Shown here: in pieces, positions 1-8,494 of the stretch
Layout: every line of letters begins with the position of its first letter
How positions within the stretch are numbered: position 1 is the stretch's first letter
Program-made: the position numbers and the translations under genes
Source of the DNA: JALZVT01 sp964634815
GTDB taxonomy: Bacteria; Pseudomonadota; Gammaproteobacteria; Pseudomonadales; Azotimanducaceae
Assembly (NCBI GenBank): GCA_964634815.1
Contig: CAZWMD010000002.1
Coordinates: forward strand, 1 to 64,000
Direction: 5' to 3'
Length of the DNA stretch: 64,000 nucleotides
The notes under the pieces: model-generated
What the model saw: only the letters and a program-made list of their open reading frames with translations
Told to the model about the DNA's origin: nothing
The model's database searches: none

Positions 1-1008
1 GCCACCTGGGCAACGTTTTGGTTGATTCGTCGCACCTGGCCAGATAAATCGGACGCGCAGGTTTCACGGCAGGTCGCCCTGTTGGTCGCCACTGTGGTAG
101 CGATCATTATTCTGCTTCTGGCTCTACCGCTAGAGGGAGCGACTCAAGAACAACTCATCAGCCTGTTTGGCCTGGTGCTCACAGCGGTTCTCGCGCTGGC
201 ATCAACCAATTTTGCATCCAACGCCATGGCCGGGCTTATGCTGAAAGCCGTTGGCAGTTTTCGCACCGGCGACTTCATTCGCGTTGATCAACATTTTGGC
301 CGTGTCACCGAGAAATTCTTGCTACACACAGAGATTCAAACCGAAGATCGTGATCTGGTTACGCTGCCCAATCTCTATCTCATAAGCCATCCGATGCGTG
401 TGGTTCGCTCCAGCGGCACATTGATATCTTGCGAGCTGACCCTGGGCTATGACATTCACCGGCGCAAGGTTACCGACCTGCTTCGTCAGTCCGGAGAAAA
501 GGCCGGACTCGAGGAGCCTTTTGTACAGATCACCGGCCTCGGAGACTTTTCTGTTGGTTACAAAATTTCGGGGTTTTTGGGCAACGTCGAAAACATGGTG
601 AGCGCTCGCACTGCCCTGAGTGCCCAGGTGCTCGATACGCTGCATGAAGCCGGCATCGAAATCGTATCGCCAAACTTTATGAATCAGCGCCCGGCACCCG
701 CAGATCAACCCATCATGCCCAACCGCTATCAGGGACAAAGTTCCGATGATATGGGACAGGCTGATATAGGGCAGGCCGAAAAGCTGATGTTTGATAAGGC
801 TGAGCTGGCTGCTCGGGTAGAAAAATTGCGTATCCAGCGCAACACCTTGCAAGAGGAGTACGACCAGCTCAAATCGACGTCAGAGGAAGAGGCGGAAGAT
901 GAGGCGGGCAAAGCTGGAAAAAAAATGGAGCTTACCTGGCGCAAGAAACAGCTTGAGGCGCTTGATGCCCTGCTGGCCAACCAGGCGGTGGACAAGGACG
1001 GCGACTAG
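1..1008 (+). CDS. MscS-family mechanosensitive ion channel, 5'-truncated
   Basis: The frame is open from base 1, so the N-terminus lies outside the window. What remains starts with hydrophobic segments, then the pore helix and beta-domain typical of MscS channels: an Ala/Gly-rich helix (ASTNFASNAMAGLMLK), the post-pore motif GSFRTGDFIRV, and a region containing TLPNLYLISHPMRVVRSS. MscS proteins are inner-membrane channels that release solutes under hypoosmotic stress. After the MscS core comes a charged, coiled-coil-like tail (about the last 80 residues, rich in E/K/Q), an extension not needed for the channel fold. The gene stands upstream of an SLC13-type transporter with a 113-bp spacer. 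Family assignment is firm; subfamily cannot be set without the N-terminus. Confidence 0.85.
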   Translation, partial: ATWATFWLIRRTWPDKSDAQVSRQVALLVATVVAIIILLLALPLEGATQEQLISLFGLVLTAVLALASTNFASNAMAGLMLKAVGSFRTGDFIRVDQHFGRVTEKFLLHTEIQTEDRDLVTLPNLYLISHPMRVVRSSGTLISCELTLGYDIHRRKVTDLLRQSGEKAGLEEPFVQITGLGDFSVGYKISGFLGNVENMVSARTALSAQVLDTLHEAGIEIVSPNFMNQRPAPADQPIMPNRYQGQSSDDMGQADIGQAEKLMFDKAELAARVEKLRIQRNTLQEEYDQLKSTSEEEAEDEAGKAGKKMELTWRKKQLEALDALLANQAVDKDGD

Positions 1009-1017
1009 CGTCTGCGA

Positions 1018-1051
1018 TTACCCCTCTATTTACCCCTCTATTTACCCCTCT
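1018..1051. repeat. 12-bp tandem repeat, 2.8 copies
   Basis: Three near-complete copies of TTACCCCTCTAT follow the stop codon of the channel gene. No protein or hairpin explains them. Copy number could vary by replication slippage. Confidence 0.8.
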
Positions 1052-1121
1052 CTAGCACTGTGAACCCACCGGGTCCAGATCACATCCGAAAAAATTTTAC
1101 CGTACACTCAGCAAATTCTAA

Positions 1122-2954
1122 GTGGAACTATTCGGCTTTTATTTAGTGCCAGATTTGCCCAACTATCACGCGCTTGCCGTCATGCTCCTGACTGTTCTCG
1201 CGCTTTATCTCTTCACTCGCGATCGTCTGCCGCTCGAGATGACCAGCCTTGGATTGCTCATCGCGCTGACGATGGGGTTTTCAATCTTTCCGTTCCCGGG
1301 ATTTGATCCCACGGTGCTTTATCAGGGCTTCGGCCATGAGGCGTTAATCGCAGTTTGCGCGCTCATGGTGGTTGGTCAAGGGTTGGTGAATACCGGTGCG
1401 TTGCAACCGGTTGCACGGAGCCTGGGCAAACTCTGGGCAGCGAGCCCGTTCCTTACCTTCCTGCTCACCCTGGTTGCTGGCGGTGTTCTGTCTGCCTTCG
1501 TCAACAATACCCCCATTGTGGTGCTGTTGCTGCCTGTACTGATTAGCGTGTGTCTGCGCAACAAGCAAAGCCCCAACGGCGTACTAATGCCCATGGGTTT
1601 TGCCACAATCATTGGCGGCATGGTGACAACCATTGGTACCTCAACCAACCTGTTGGTGGTGTCACTCGCACAGGATTTGGGCGTCACCGAGTTTGGCATG
1701 TTCGATTTTGCCAAGCCCGCGATGCTGGCAGGTGTTGTTGCCATCGCTTATCTGTGGCTTGTCGCGCCCAAAATGCTACCGCAACGTGAGTTCCAGCTTC
1801 TCGACTACTCACCCCGATTGTTTGATGCCCGCCTTAGACTCAATGAAAACTCCCCGGTGGTTGGCAAGCCTCTTTCGGAAGCCATCTCTACCGCCGGAGG
1901 CGAGCTGAAGGTTGTACGAATAAGGCGTAAAGGCACCATCCTTATGCCGCTTCCAGATGTAGAACTGAAGGAAGGCGACAGGCTAAGAGTGCGTGATTCG
2001 CCATCAAACCTGATGGCTTACGCAGACGCGCTGCAGGCCACCATGGTCAGTGAAGATCAGGAAGTGATCAGCGATGTAAATCCTCTGGAAGCCGAGGATC
2101 AGAGCATTGCTGAAATTGCCGTGGTACAAGGCTCTAGCCTGGACAAAACCAGTCTGCGCTATGCCCCGGTGCTACTGCGCTACCAGCTTACGGTGCTGGC
2201 TCTGCATCGCGCTGGAGAGGAAATTTGGCGCCCGCGCGAAGAACTGCACGACGTCATGCTGCAACCCGGCGACGTACTGCTTGTCCAAGGTCCATCTACC
2301 CGGGTAACTGAACTCAAACAGGATGCCCAGTTCCTTGTTCTGGACGCAACAATTGATCTGCCACAAACCAGTCGCGCACCCCTGGCACTGGGTGTTCTGC
2401 TCACCGTCATCGTCACCGCCGCTTTAGGCATCGTGCCAATTGCCATTAGCTCCGTAGCCGGGGCTGTCGTTATGGTCATCACTGGTTGCCTGAATATGGC
2501 AAGCGCTCTGCGCGCGGTGAGTCCATCAGTGTATTTTGTTGTCGTAGCTAGCCTCGCTCTCGGCCAGGCACTTATTACCACCGGAGCAACCAGCTACGTA
2601 ACCTCGGTCTTTGTCTTCGCTACCACAGACTTTACGCCAACGGTGGTGATGTCGTTGTTAATGTTGATGCTGGCGATCTTGACCAACGTGGTATCAAACA
2701 ACGCTGCTGCTGTTATTGGCACGCCAATCGCCGTGGGAATCGCCACACAGTTGAACCTGCCAGCAGAACCTTTTGTTCTTGCAGTACTGTTCGGCGCAAA
2801 CATGAGCTACGCAACACCCATGGCTTATCAAACCAACCTGTTGGTTATGAGTGCAGGCAACTACCGCTTTTCAGATTTTGTGCGCGTTGGCCTGCCGTTA
2901 ACGGTTTTGATGTGGCTAACGCTCACGTTTCTTTTGAGCGCCATGTATTTTTGA
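1122..2954 (+). CDS. SLC13/DASS-type permease with two RCK_C (TrkA-C) domains
   Basis: GTG start; 610 aa. Two blocks of transmembrane helices surround a soluble central region (about residues 210-400) that looks like two TrkA-C domains, for example KVVRIRRKGTILMPLPDVEL followed by EGDRLRVRDS and later LQPGDVLLVQGP. The first block carries VNNTPIVVLLLP and TTIGTSTNLLV and the second NVVSNNAAAVIGTP. These are the paired Asn-Thr signature loops that bind Na+ and substrate in DASS transporters. The family imports dicarboxylates, sulfate or related anions. Substrate cannot be read from the sequence. No strong ribosome-binding site precedes the GTG, so the exact start is less certain than the family. 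Confidence 0.88.
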   Translation: MELFGFYLVPDLPNYHALAVMLLTVLALYLFTRDRLPLEMTSLGLLIALTMGFSIFPFPGFDPTVLYQGFGHEALIAVCALMVVGQGLVNTGALQPVARSLGKLWAASPFLTFLLTLVAGGVLSAFVNNTPIVVLLLPVLISVCLRNKQSPNGVLMPMGFATIIGGMVTTIGTSTNLLVVSLAQDLGVTEFGMFDFAKPAMLAGVVAIAYLWLVAPKMLPQREFQLLDYSPRLFDARLRLNENSPVVGKPLSEAISTAGGELKVVRIRRKGTILMPLPDVELKEGDRLRVRDSPSNLMAYADALQATMVSEDQEVISDVNPLEAEDQSIAEIAVVQGSSLDKTSLRYAPVLLRYQLTVLALHRAGEEIWRPREELHDVMLQPGDVLLVQGPSTRVTELKQDAQFLVLDATIDLPQTSRAPLALGVLLTVIVTAALGIVPIAISSVAGAVVMVITGCLNMASALRAVSPSVYFVVVASLALGQALITTGATSYVTSVFVFATTDFTPTVVMSLLMLMLAILTNVVSNNAAAVIGTPIAVGIATQLNLPAEPFVLAVLFGANMSYATPMAYQTNLLVMSAGNYRFSDFVRVGLPLTVLMWLTLTFLLSAMYF

Positions 2955-3143
2955 ATGAGGCGTGCCAGTCTCAGTCGCGCTACTTCGGCGGGGTGTTCCT
3001 GGACTGTGGTTGCCTGTGCCAAAATTTCGCTGGGCACGTTTCTCGCGCGCCTGACTTTCAGCAGCAAACAACAGGCTGTCATCACGGTTAATCACTTAGT
3101 CGCTCTCCATCTTCCCTGATGGTATTAAACGTGGCCCGCGCTT

Positions 3144-3842
3144 CTATTCCCGTGAAAGACGCAGCATTTCCAGAGTTTCATACAGGCTTTTGTGCAAAGT
3201 GTGACCAAATTCCAGGACTTCTGGTGTTGGTTGTACCTGATCCGGAATCTGAATGACCTGGGCTCCCGCCCCTATGCCTGCCTTGACGCCATTCGGAGAG
3301 TCTTCAAGCACCAAAACCTGCGCAGGTTCCAGGCCGAGTAATTGCACACCACGGCGATAGGGATCGGGGCTGGGTTTACCCGCACACACTTCACCACCGC
3401 AGATGCGAACGGAGAAATAGTCACCAAGCCTGGCGCGATAAAGCTTGAGACCTGCAAGGGTTCTGGCGGTAGAGGTGACAAGACCCATGGGTATACGCCA
3501 GGCATGCAAAGCCGACAGAAGCTCCGGCACACCAGGCATCGGCGCAATGCCTCCTGCCTGCAGTGCATCAAATCTGATACGAAACTCTCGCAACACCGCA
3601 TGCAGCGGAAAGTCCGGGCCAAAACCTTCAGCAAGTATCCGCCGACTCGCCGCCTCGGTGGTACCGATGCAACGCACCCACACCTCATTTTTAATGGGCT
3701 GCTCAAACACAGCGCAGGCCTCGTGAAAGGCCTGGGTATATAGCCGCTCGCTATCCAGCAACAGGCCGTCCATATCGAACAGCACGCCCCGAATGTTCTC
3801 GGGGCAGAGCGCAGTGGCAACAGGCGGTTTCAAAGTCCCCAC
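3144..3842 (-). CDS. HAD-superfamily phosphatase/phosphomutase, subfamily IA
   Basis: 232 aa with all four HAD motifs: nucleophile motif LFDMDGLLLDSE (Asp23 and Asp25), a cap domain, motif II around LVTSTA, the Lys motif AGKPSPDPY and the acidic motif LVLEDSPNGVKAG. Such enzymes hydrolyse small phosphorylated metabolites or isomerise beta-glucose phosphates (GPH/beta-PGM/YniC relatives) in the cytoplasm. The start used is GTG; the first 15 residues precede the fold and could be shortened. It lies 29 bp downstream of aconitase on the same strand and may be cotranscribed. Substrate is unknown. Confidence 0.85.
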   Translation of the reverse strand: MGTLKPPVATALCPENIRGVLFDMDGLLLDSERLYTQAFHEACAVFEQPIKNEVWVRCIGTTEAASRRILAEGFGPDFPLHAVLREFRIRFDALQAGGIAPMPGVPELLSALHAWRIPMGLVTSTARTLAGLKLYRARLGDYFSVRICGGEVCAGKPSPDPYRRGVQLLGLEPAQVLVLEDSPNGVKAGIGAGAQVIQIPDQVQPTPEVLEFGHTLHKSLYETLEMLRLSRE

Positions 3843-3871
3843 AATTGGGCAAGTGGGACCAACCCTCAGCG

Positions 3872-6553
3872 TTAGCTTGCCTCTGCAACTAGATTGTTCA
3901 GCACATATTGCAGAATGCCACCGCTCTTGAAGTACTCGATCTCGTTATCGGTATCCAGTCGGCTGGTGGTCAGAATCTGGGTTTCAGAACCATCTGCGCG
4001 CTTGATCGTCACCGCAATATCCTGACGCGGTGTAAGCCCTGCAACACCATCCGGCAGGCTAACGCTGATGATTTCATCTCCAGTGATGCCATGCTCTTTA
4101 CGGCCTTCGCCATCCTTGAATACCAGGGGCAACACGCCCATACCAATCAGATTGGATCGGTGAATTCGCTCGAAGCTCTCAGCGATCACCGCTTTAACAC
4201 CCAACAAGCGCGTGCCTTTGGCTGCCCAGTCACGGCTGGAGCCCGTTCCGTATTCCTTGCCCGCAACAACAACCAGCGGAGTGCCTTCACCTTCATAACG
4301 AACCGCTGCGTCGTAAATGCTCAGCTGATCGCCAGACGGAATATGCTTGGTGTAACCACCCTCAACTCCGGGGACCATCTCGTTCTTGATACGGATGTTG
4401 GCAAAGGTGCCACGCATCATGACTTCATGGTTACCGCGGCGCGATCCGTAGGAGTTAAAGTCTTTAACATCAACGGCTGCCTGCTGCAGATATTCTCCAG
4501 CAGGGCTCACTGGCTGAATCGCTCCCGCGGGAGAGATGTGATCGGTTGTGACTGAATCACCCAGCACGGCCAGGAGCCGAGCACCAGATATCTCCGGACT
4601 CTGTTCAATGTCATCGCCTACGCTAAAGAAAGGCGGCTGTTTGATGTAGGTCGATTCTTCCCAACCGTAAGTGCCAGCCTGGTCAACCTCAATGGCCTGC
4701 CACTCTTCGGGGCCTGTGAACACATCGCCATACTGTCGATCAAACATATCCGCAGAAACCTGCGCGACAACGTCTGCGACTTCTTTGGATGAGGGCCAAA
4801 TATCTTTCAGGAATACATCCTGACCGTCTTTGCCCTTGCCAATCGGATCGGTGGCCAGGTTGATTCGGGTAGTGCCCGCAAAGGCATAAGCGACAACCAA
4901 AGGCGGAGACGCAAGCCAGTTCGTACGCACTTCCTGATGCACTCGCCCTTCAAAGTTGCGGTTACCCGACAGCACCGAAGACACCACCAGATCACCCTCG
5001 GTGATTGCGGTCGAAATATTCTCCGGCAGTGGTCCCGAGTTGCCGATACAGGTTGTGCAGCCATAGCCCACCAGGTTGAAGCCTGTGTCGTCGAGCGCAT
5101 CCTGCAACCCGGTTTTCTCCAGATATTCGGTCACCACCTTGGAACCCGGCGCAAGTGATGTTTTCACCCACGGCTTCACCGTAAGGCCATGCGCCAGTGC
5201 TTTTTGTGCAACCAGTCCTGCACCAAGCATCACTGCCGGGTTGGACGTGTTGGTGCAAGACGTGATGGCCGCAATAACAACGTCCCCATGAGACAGGGAG
5301 TAGCTTTCACCATCTACTCCAACTTCTACGTCTTTGGTGTTTTCACGGCCCTGCAAATCGAGTGCGTCGTCAAAGGCACTCTTCATATCTGTCATTGCTA
5401 CCCGTACGTGTGGCAGCTTGGGCCCCGCAAGGCTAGGTACAACAGAGGCCAGATCAAGTTCCAACAGTGCCGAGAATTGCGCATCAGGTGCATCTGCTTC
5501 CCGCCACATTCCCTGCGCTTTGGCATAGGCCTCAACCAGAGCTACTGTGTCTGCAGGTCGATCGGACAATCGCAGGTAATTGATGGTTTCGTCATCTATC
5601 GGGAAAAATCCGCAGGTTGCGCCATATTCTGGCGCCATGTTTGCAATGGTCGCGCGATCAGCAAGCGATAGTTCATCCAGTCCGCTGCCGCAGAACTCAA
5701 CAAACTTACCCACTACACCATGGGCGCGCAGCATTTCTACTACCCGCAAAACAAGGTCGGTTGCCGTAATGCCATCGTTAAGCTTGCCGGTAAGCTTGAA
5801 ACCAACCACCTCGGGGATCAGCATGGATATGGGTTGCCCAAGCATGGCTGCCTCAGCTTCAATGCCACCAACACCCCAGCCCAGAACTCCCAGACCGTTG
5901 ATCATTGTCGTGTGGCTATCGGTACCTACCAGGGTATCGGGATACGCGATCGTGCGACCATCAACCTCTTTGGTCCATACCGCCCGCGCCAGATACTCAA
6001 GATTCACCTGATGGCAAATACCTGTTCCGGGCGGGACAACGCGGAAGTTATCAAACGCCTGTTGGCCCCAACGCAGAAACCGATAGCGCTCCGCATTGCG
6101 CTCCATTTCTATGGCGACGTTCTGCTGAAACGCATCATCGTTACCAAACTTGTCGACCATCACTGAGTGGTCAATCACCAGATCTACCGGTGACAATGGG
6201 TTGATGATGCTGGGGTCGTGGCCGGCGGCAACAACAGCAGAGCGCATGGCAGCGAGATCCGCAACACCAGGGACACCCGTGAAGTCTTGCATGAGCACCC
6301 GCGCCGGGCGATAAGAAATCTCCTCAGCTCCGGGGGGATTGGCTACCGCATCGCCAAGCGCCTTGATGTCTTCGATTTTGACCGAGTTGTTGTCCTCGAA
6401 TCGCAACAGGTTCTCGAGCAATATCTTGAGAGAAATAGGTAAACGCGTGAGGTCGCCAATACCGGCTTTGGACGCTTCGGGCAGGCTGTAGTAATCGTAT
6501 TCTTTGCCGCCCGCCGTTAGGGTTCTGCGGCACTTAAAGGTATCCAGGCTCAT
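3872..6553 (-). CDS. acnA: Aconitate hydratase A
   Basis: Aconitase of the AcnA/IRP1 type, 893 aa, close to the family's usual 890 aa. It interconverts citrate and isocitrate in the TCA cycle using a 4Fe-4S cluster. The three cluster cysteines are visible: one in ITSCTNTSNP (about residue 430) and two in YGCTTCIGNSG (about 497 and 500). The C-terminal swivel domain has GAVIAESFERIHRSNLIGMG-like sequence. An open frame extends 12 codons upstream, but the ATG at 6553 is preceded by GGAG at good spacing and gives the family N-terminus MSLDTF. The AcnA type is typically the stress-resistant aconitase. The downstream HAD gene follows closely. Confidence 0.97.
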   Translation of the reverse strand: MSLDTFKCRRTLTAGGKEYDYYSLPEASKAGIGDLTRLPISLKILLENLLRFEDNNSVKIEDIKALGDAVANPPGAEEISYRPARVLMQDFTGVPGVADLAAMRSAVVAAGHDPSIINPLSPVDLVIDHSVMVDKFGNDDAFQQNVAIEMERNAERYRFLRWGQQAFDNFRVVPPGTGICHQVNLEYLARAVWTKEVDGRTIAYPDTLVGTDSHTTMINGLGVLGWGVGGIEAEAAMLGQPISMLIPEVVGFKLTGKLNDGITATDLVLRVVEMLRAHGVVGKFVEFCGSGLDELSLADRATIANMAPEYGATCGFFPIDDETINYLRLSDRPADTVALVEAYAKAQGMWREADAPDAQFSALLELDLASVVPSLAGPKLPHVRVAMTDMKSAFDDALDLQGRENTKDVEVGVDGESYSLSHGDVVIAAITSCTNTSNPAVMLGAGLVAQKALAHGLTVKPWVKTSLAPGSKVVTEYLEKTGLQDALDDTGFNLVGYGCTTCIGNSGPLPENISTAITEGDLVVSSVLSGNRNFEGRVHQEVRTNWLASPPLVVAYAFAGTTRINLATDPIGKGKDGQDVFLKDIWPSSKEVADVVAQVSADMFDRQYGDVFTGPEEWQAIEVDQAGTYGWEESTYIKQPPFFSVGDDIEQSPEISGARLLAVLGDSVTTDHISPAGAIQPVSPAGEYLQQAAVDVKDFNSYGSRRGNHEVMMRGTFANIRIKNEMVPGVEGGYTKHIPSGDQLSIYDAAVRYEGEGTPLVVVAGKEYGTGSSRDWAAKGTRLLGVKAVIAESFERIHRSNLIGMGVLPLVFKDGEGRKEHGITGDEIISVSLPDGVAGLTPRQDIAVTIKRADGSETQILTTSRLDTDNEIEYFKSGGILQYVLNNLVAEAS

Positions 6554-6652
6554 AGCTCGAACTCCGGCTGATCTGAGGTTAGAGGTCATAAGAAAAGCCG
6601 GCTATTTTGCCTGAATTTGCCTCTGGCCGCACCTCGATTAGTTGCGCTGCGA

Positions 6653-7582
6653 TTAGGTGTCGCGAGGCCCGTCCGGGGAGTCACTGAGGCTAACCGGAGC
6701 CACCTCCGATTCGGTTAAACGGCGGTAAAGGGGTGAACCGCAACGAAAACAAAATGACGCTTCCTGGCGATGCCCTTCTGCAGAGCACTCCTTGCACGTG
6801 CGTGTGTTTGCCCGGGCACGACTGGCCTCTCCAAGTTCCATAGTGACAATGCCGGTCGGCACAGCAATCACCCCATACCCCATGATCATCACCATCGACG
6901 CCACCGCCTGTCCCAGAGACGTCTCGGGTGTCAGGTCGCCGTAACCCACCGTGGTCAGGGTAACGATCGCCCAGTAAATGCTTTTCGGTATGCTGGTAAA
7001 GCCGGTATCTGGCCCTTCAATGACGTACATCAACGAACCGAACACAACCACCATGGCAAGTACGGTCAGGATGAACACCGTGATTTTGCGCCGGCTGTTG
7101 GCCAGAGCGGTCATGAGCATTTCACCTTCGCCCACAAACTGCACTAGTCGCAGTACTCGAAACACGCGCAAAACACGCAAGATGCGAATGACCAGGAACG
7201 ATTGTGCTCCGGGAATAAACAGGCTCAGATAGGTAGGCAGGATACTCGCCAGATCAACCAACCCGTAGAAACTCCGGGCGTAAAGAGCCCGGTTATTAAT
7301 ACTCCACAGACGCAACGCATACTCAGCGGTGAAGGACAGAGTGAAAAACCACTCAAGCACATACAACTGCATGCCATAACGCGCATGAATGTCCGGCACA
7401 GTGTCCAACAACACCACGAGTACGCTGAGGACAATGAAAACGATCAATCCAACATCAAAGATTGCGCCCGCAGGGGTGTCGGCTTCAAAAATGATTTCCC
7501 GAACGAGATCCCGGCGACTCATGTCGGCCGCCGGGTCGTTCTCGTTGGGGGACTGTTGATCGTTAAGTGGCGGTTGATCCAT
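6653..7582 (-). CDS. Voltage-gated-type potassium channel (ion transport family) with C-terminal zinc ribbon
   Basis: About 309 aa from the ATG at 7582. An in-frame extension of 23 codons exists without a clear ribosome-binding site. Six transmembrane segments are arranged as in Kv channels. The S4 segment carries regularly spaced arginines (RILRVLRVFRVLRL), a pore loop follows with the K+ filter TVGYGD (about residues 209-214), then S6. After S6 comes CKEC, 11 residues, then CFRC, a four-cysteine zinc-ribbon pattern placed in the cytoplasm. Such channels pass K+ across the inner membrane. The ribbon is an accessory not required by the fold and may be regulatory. The gene stands alone between hsp20 and aconitase on the same strand. 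Confidence 0.9.
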   Translation of the reverse strand: MDQPPLNDQQSPNENDPAADMSRRDLVREIIFEADTPAGAIFDVGLIVFIVLSVLVVLLDTVPDIHARYGMQLYVLEWFFTLSFTAEYALRLWSINNRALYARSFYGLVDLASILPTYLSLFIPGAQSFLVIRILRVLRVFRVLRLVQFVGEGEMLMTALANSRRKITVFILTVLAMVVVFGSLMYVIEGPDTGFTSIPKSIYWAIVTLTTVGYGDLTPETSLGQAVASMVMIMGYGVIAVPTGIVTMELGEASRARANTRTCKECSAEGHRQEASFCFRCGSPLYRRLTESEVAPVSLSDSPDGPRDT

Positions 7583-7760
7583 GACGGTGCTCGGGTCCCG
7601 CGACCCTATCGACAAAACCGCCATGTTCTGGTGCTGGGGCCGTCGGTGCAAATAAATTGGTCATTCGGAGCCGAATAAAGCTATTTATTTAACACTTTTT
7701 TGAACCCTTGGCTCACCCTGACCCCAGCACAGCCATGCGCAGGTCACGTGACTGGCACCC

Positions 7761-8267
7761 TTAGGCGACTCGCACCTCGATAGCCCGTCGTGCTTCTTCC
7801 TTGCGACGGCCAATAGACACCCGCAGCAGGCCTTCGCGGGCACTTGCGTCAATCGCCTCGAACTCCGCGTCTTTTGGCAATCTGAAGCGCCGTTCAAATT
7901 TGCCGTAACGACGCTCAGAACGATGCACTCGGCGCTCCCGGGTCTGTTCTTCTGTCTCTTGTGATGCGTCAGCCGACACCTGGGAATCCGGTTCTACTGC
8001 GGATTCTGCCGTACGGATCGGCCTGCGTTCTCCAGCAATCGCGATTACGCCATCGTGAACAGTCACATTCAGGTCTTGCGCAGCCACGCCGGGCAGCTCC
8101 AGATCAATGAAGTAAGCCTGGTCTGTTTCCCAAACCTCGGCGGCTGGCGAGAAGTGGGATGACTTATCCTGAGCAGGCGTTAGCGCTCGCGGCCTGATTG
8201 GCAACTGGCCGGCCTGGGCTAACAGGTCATCGATTTCTCGCAGTGGATTCCAACGTATTACAGTCAT
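7761..8267 (-). CDS. Small heat-shock protein, Hsp20/alpha-crystallin family
   Basis: 168 aa; ATG preceded by AAAGGA. The alpha-crystallin domain begins near AAEVWETDQAYFIDLELPGV (about residue 42) and ends with SAREGLLRVSIGRRKEE. These chaperones bind unfolding proteins without ATP. The usual strand 5-6 loop is replaced by an acidic Glu/Ser/Thr-rich insertion of roughly 30 residues (about 80-112) before the typical RRYGKFERRFRLP. The C-terminal IxI/V motif is present in weak form (IEV). A heat-shock-type promoter is proposed upstream (8299-8328). Confidence 0.93.
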   Translation of the reverse strand: MTVIRWNPLREIDDLLAQAGQLPIRPRALTPAQDKSSHFSPAAEVWETDQAYFIDLELPGVAAQDLNVTVHDGVIAIAGERRPIRTAESAVEPDSQVSADASQETEEQTRERRVHRSERRYGKFERRFRLPKDAEFEAIDASAREGLLRVSIGRRKEEARRAIEVRVA

Positions 8268-8298
8268 CTGAGTTCCTTTGTTTTGCTCTGACCCTCCA

Positions 8299-8328
8299 GA
8301 GATGGACCCAACAACTGAAATTCAAAGG
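8299..8328 (-). promoter_or_regulatory. Putative sigma-32 promoter of hsp20
   Basis: Read on the minus strand, a -35-like CCTTTGAA (8321-8328) and a -10-like TCCATCTC (8299-8306) are separated by 14 bp. This fits the sigma-32 pattern CTTGAA with N13-17 and CCCATNT. It sits about 30 bp upstream of the hsp20 start codon. A second match on the plus strand (CTTGAAA at 8330-8336, N13, CCCCAAAT at 8350-8357) points toward ggt. Confidence 0.45.
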
Positions 8329-8494
8329 ACTTGAAAAATTTTTCTTTGTCCCCAAATGAGCCGCTCAGCTGGCCCGACAGGACTGGTACTATTGCGCGAG
8401 TTTTCAGTTCCGGTATCCAGCCATAGGTTAGGGCCAGAGAAGTTGGCGCGGGAGCGTCACCCCATTGATTCGTCGTATTACTTGGAAGTCACCT

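Noticed and set aside
2861..3085. A 74-codon minus-strand ORF at the end of the transporter gene
   Set aside because: It overlaps the transporter's coding end and has no start signal or family features.
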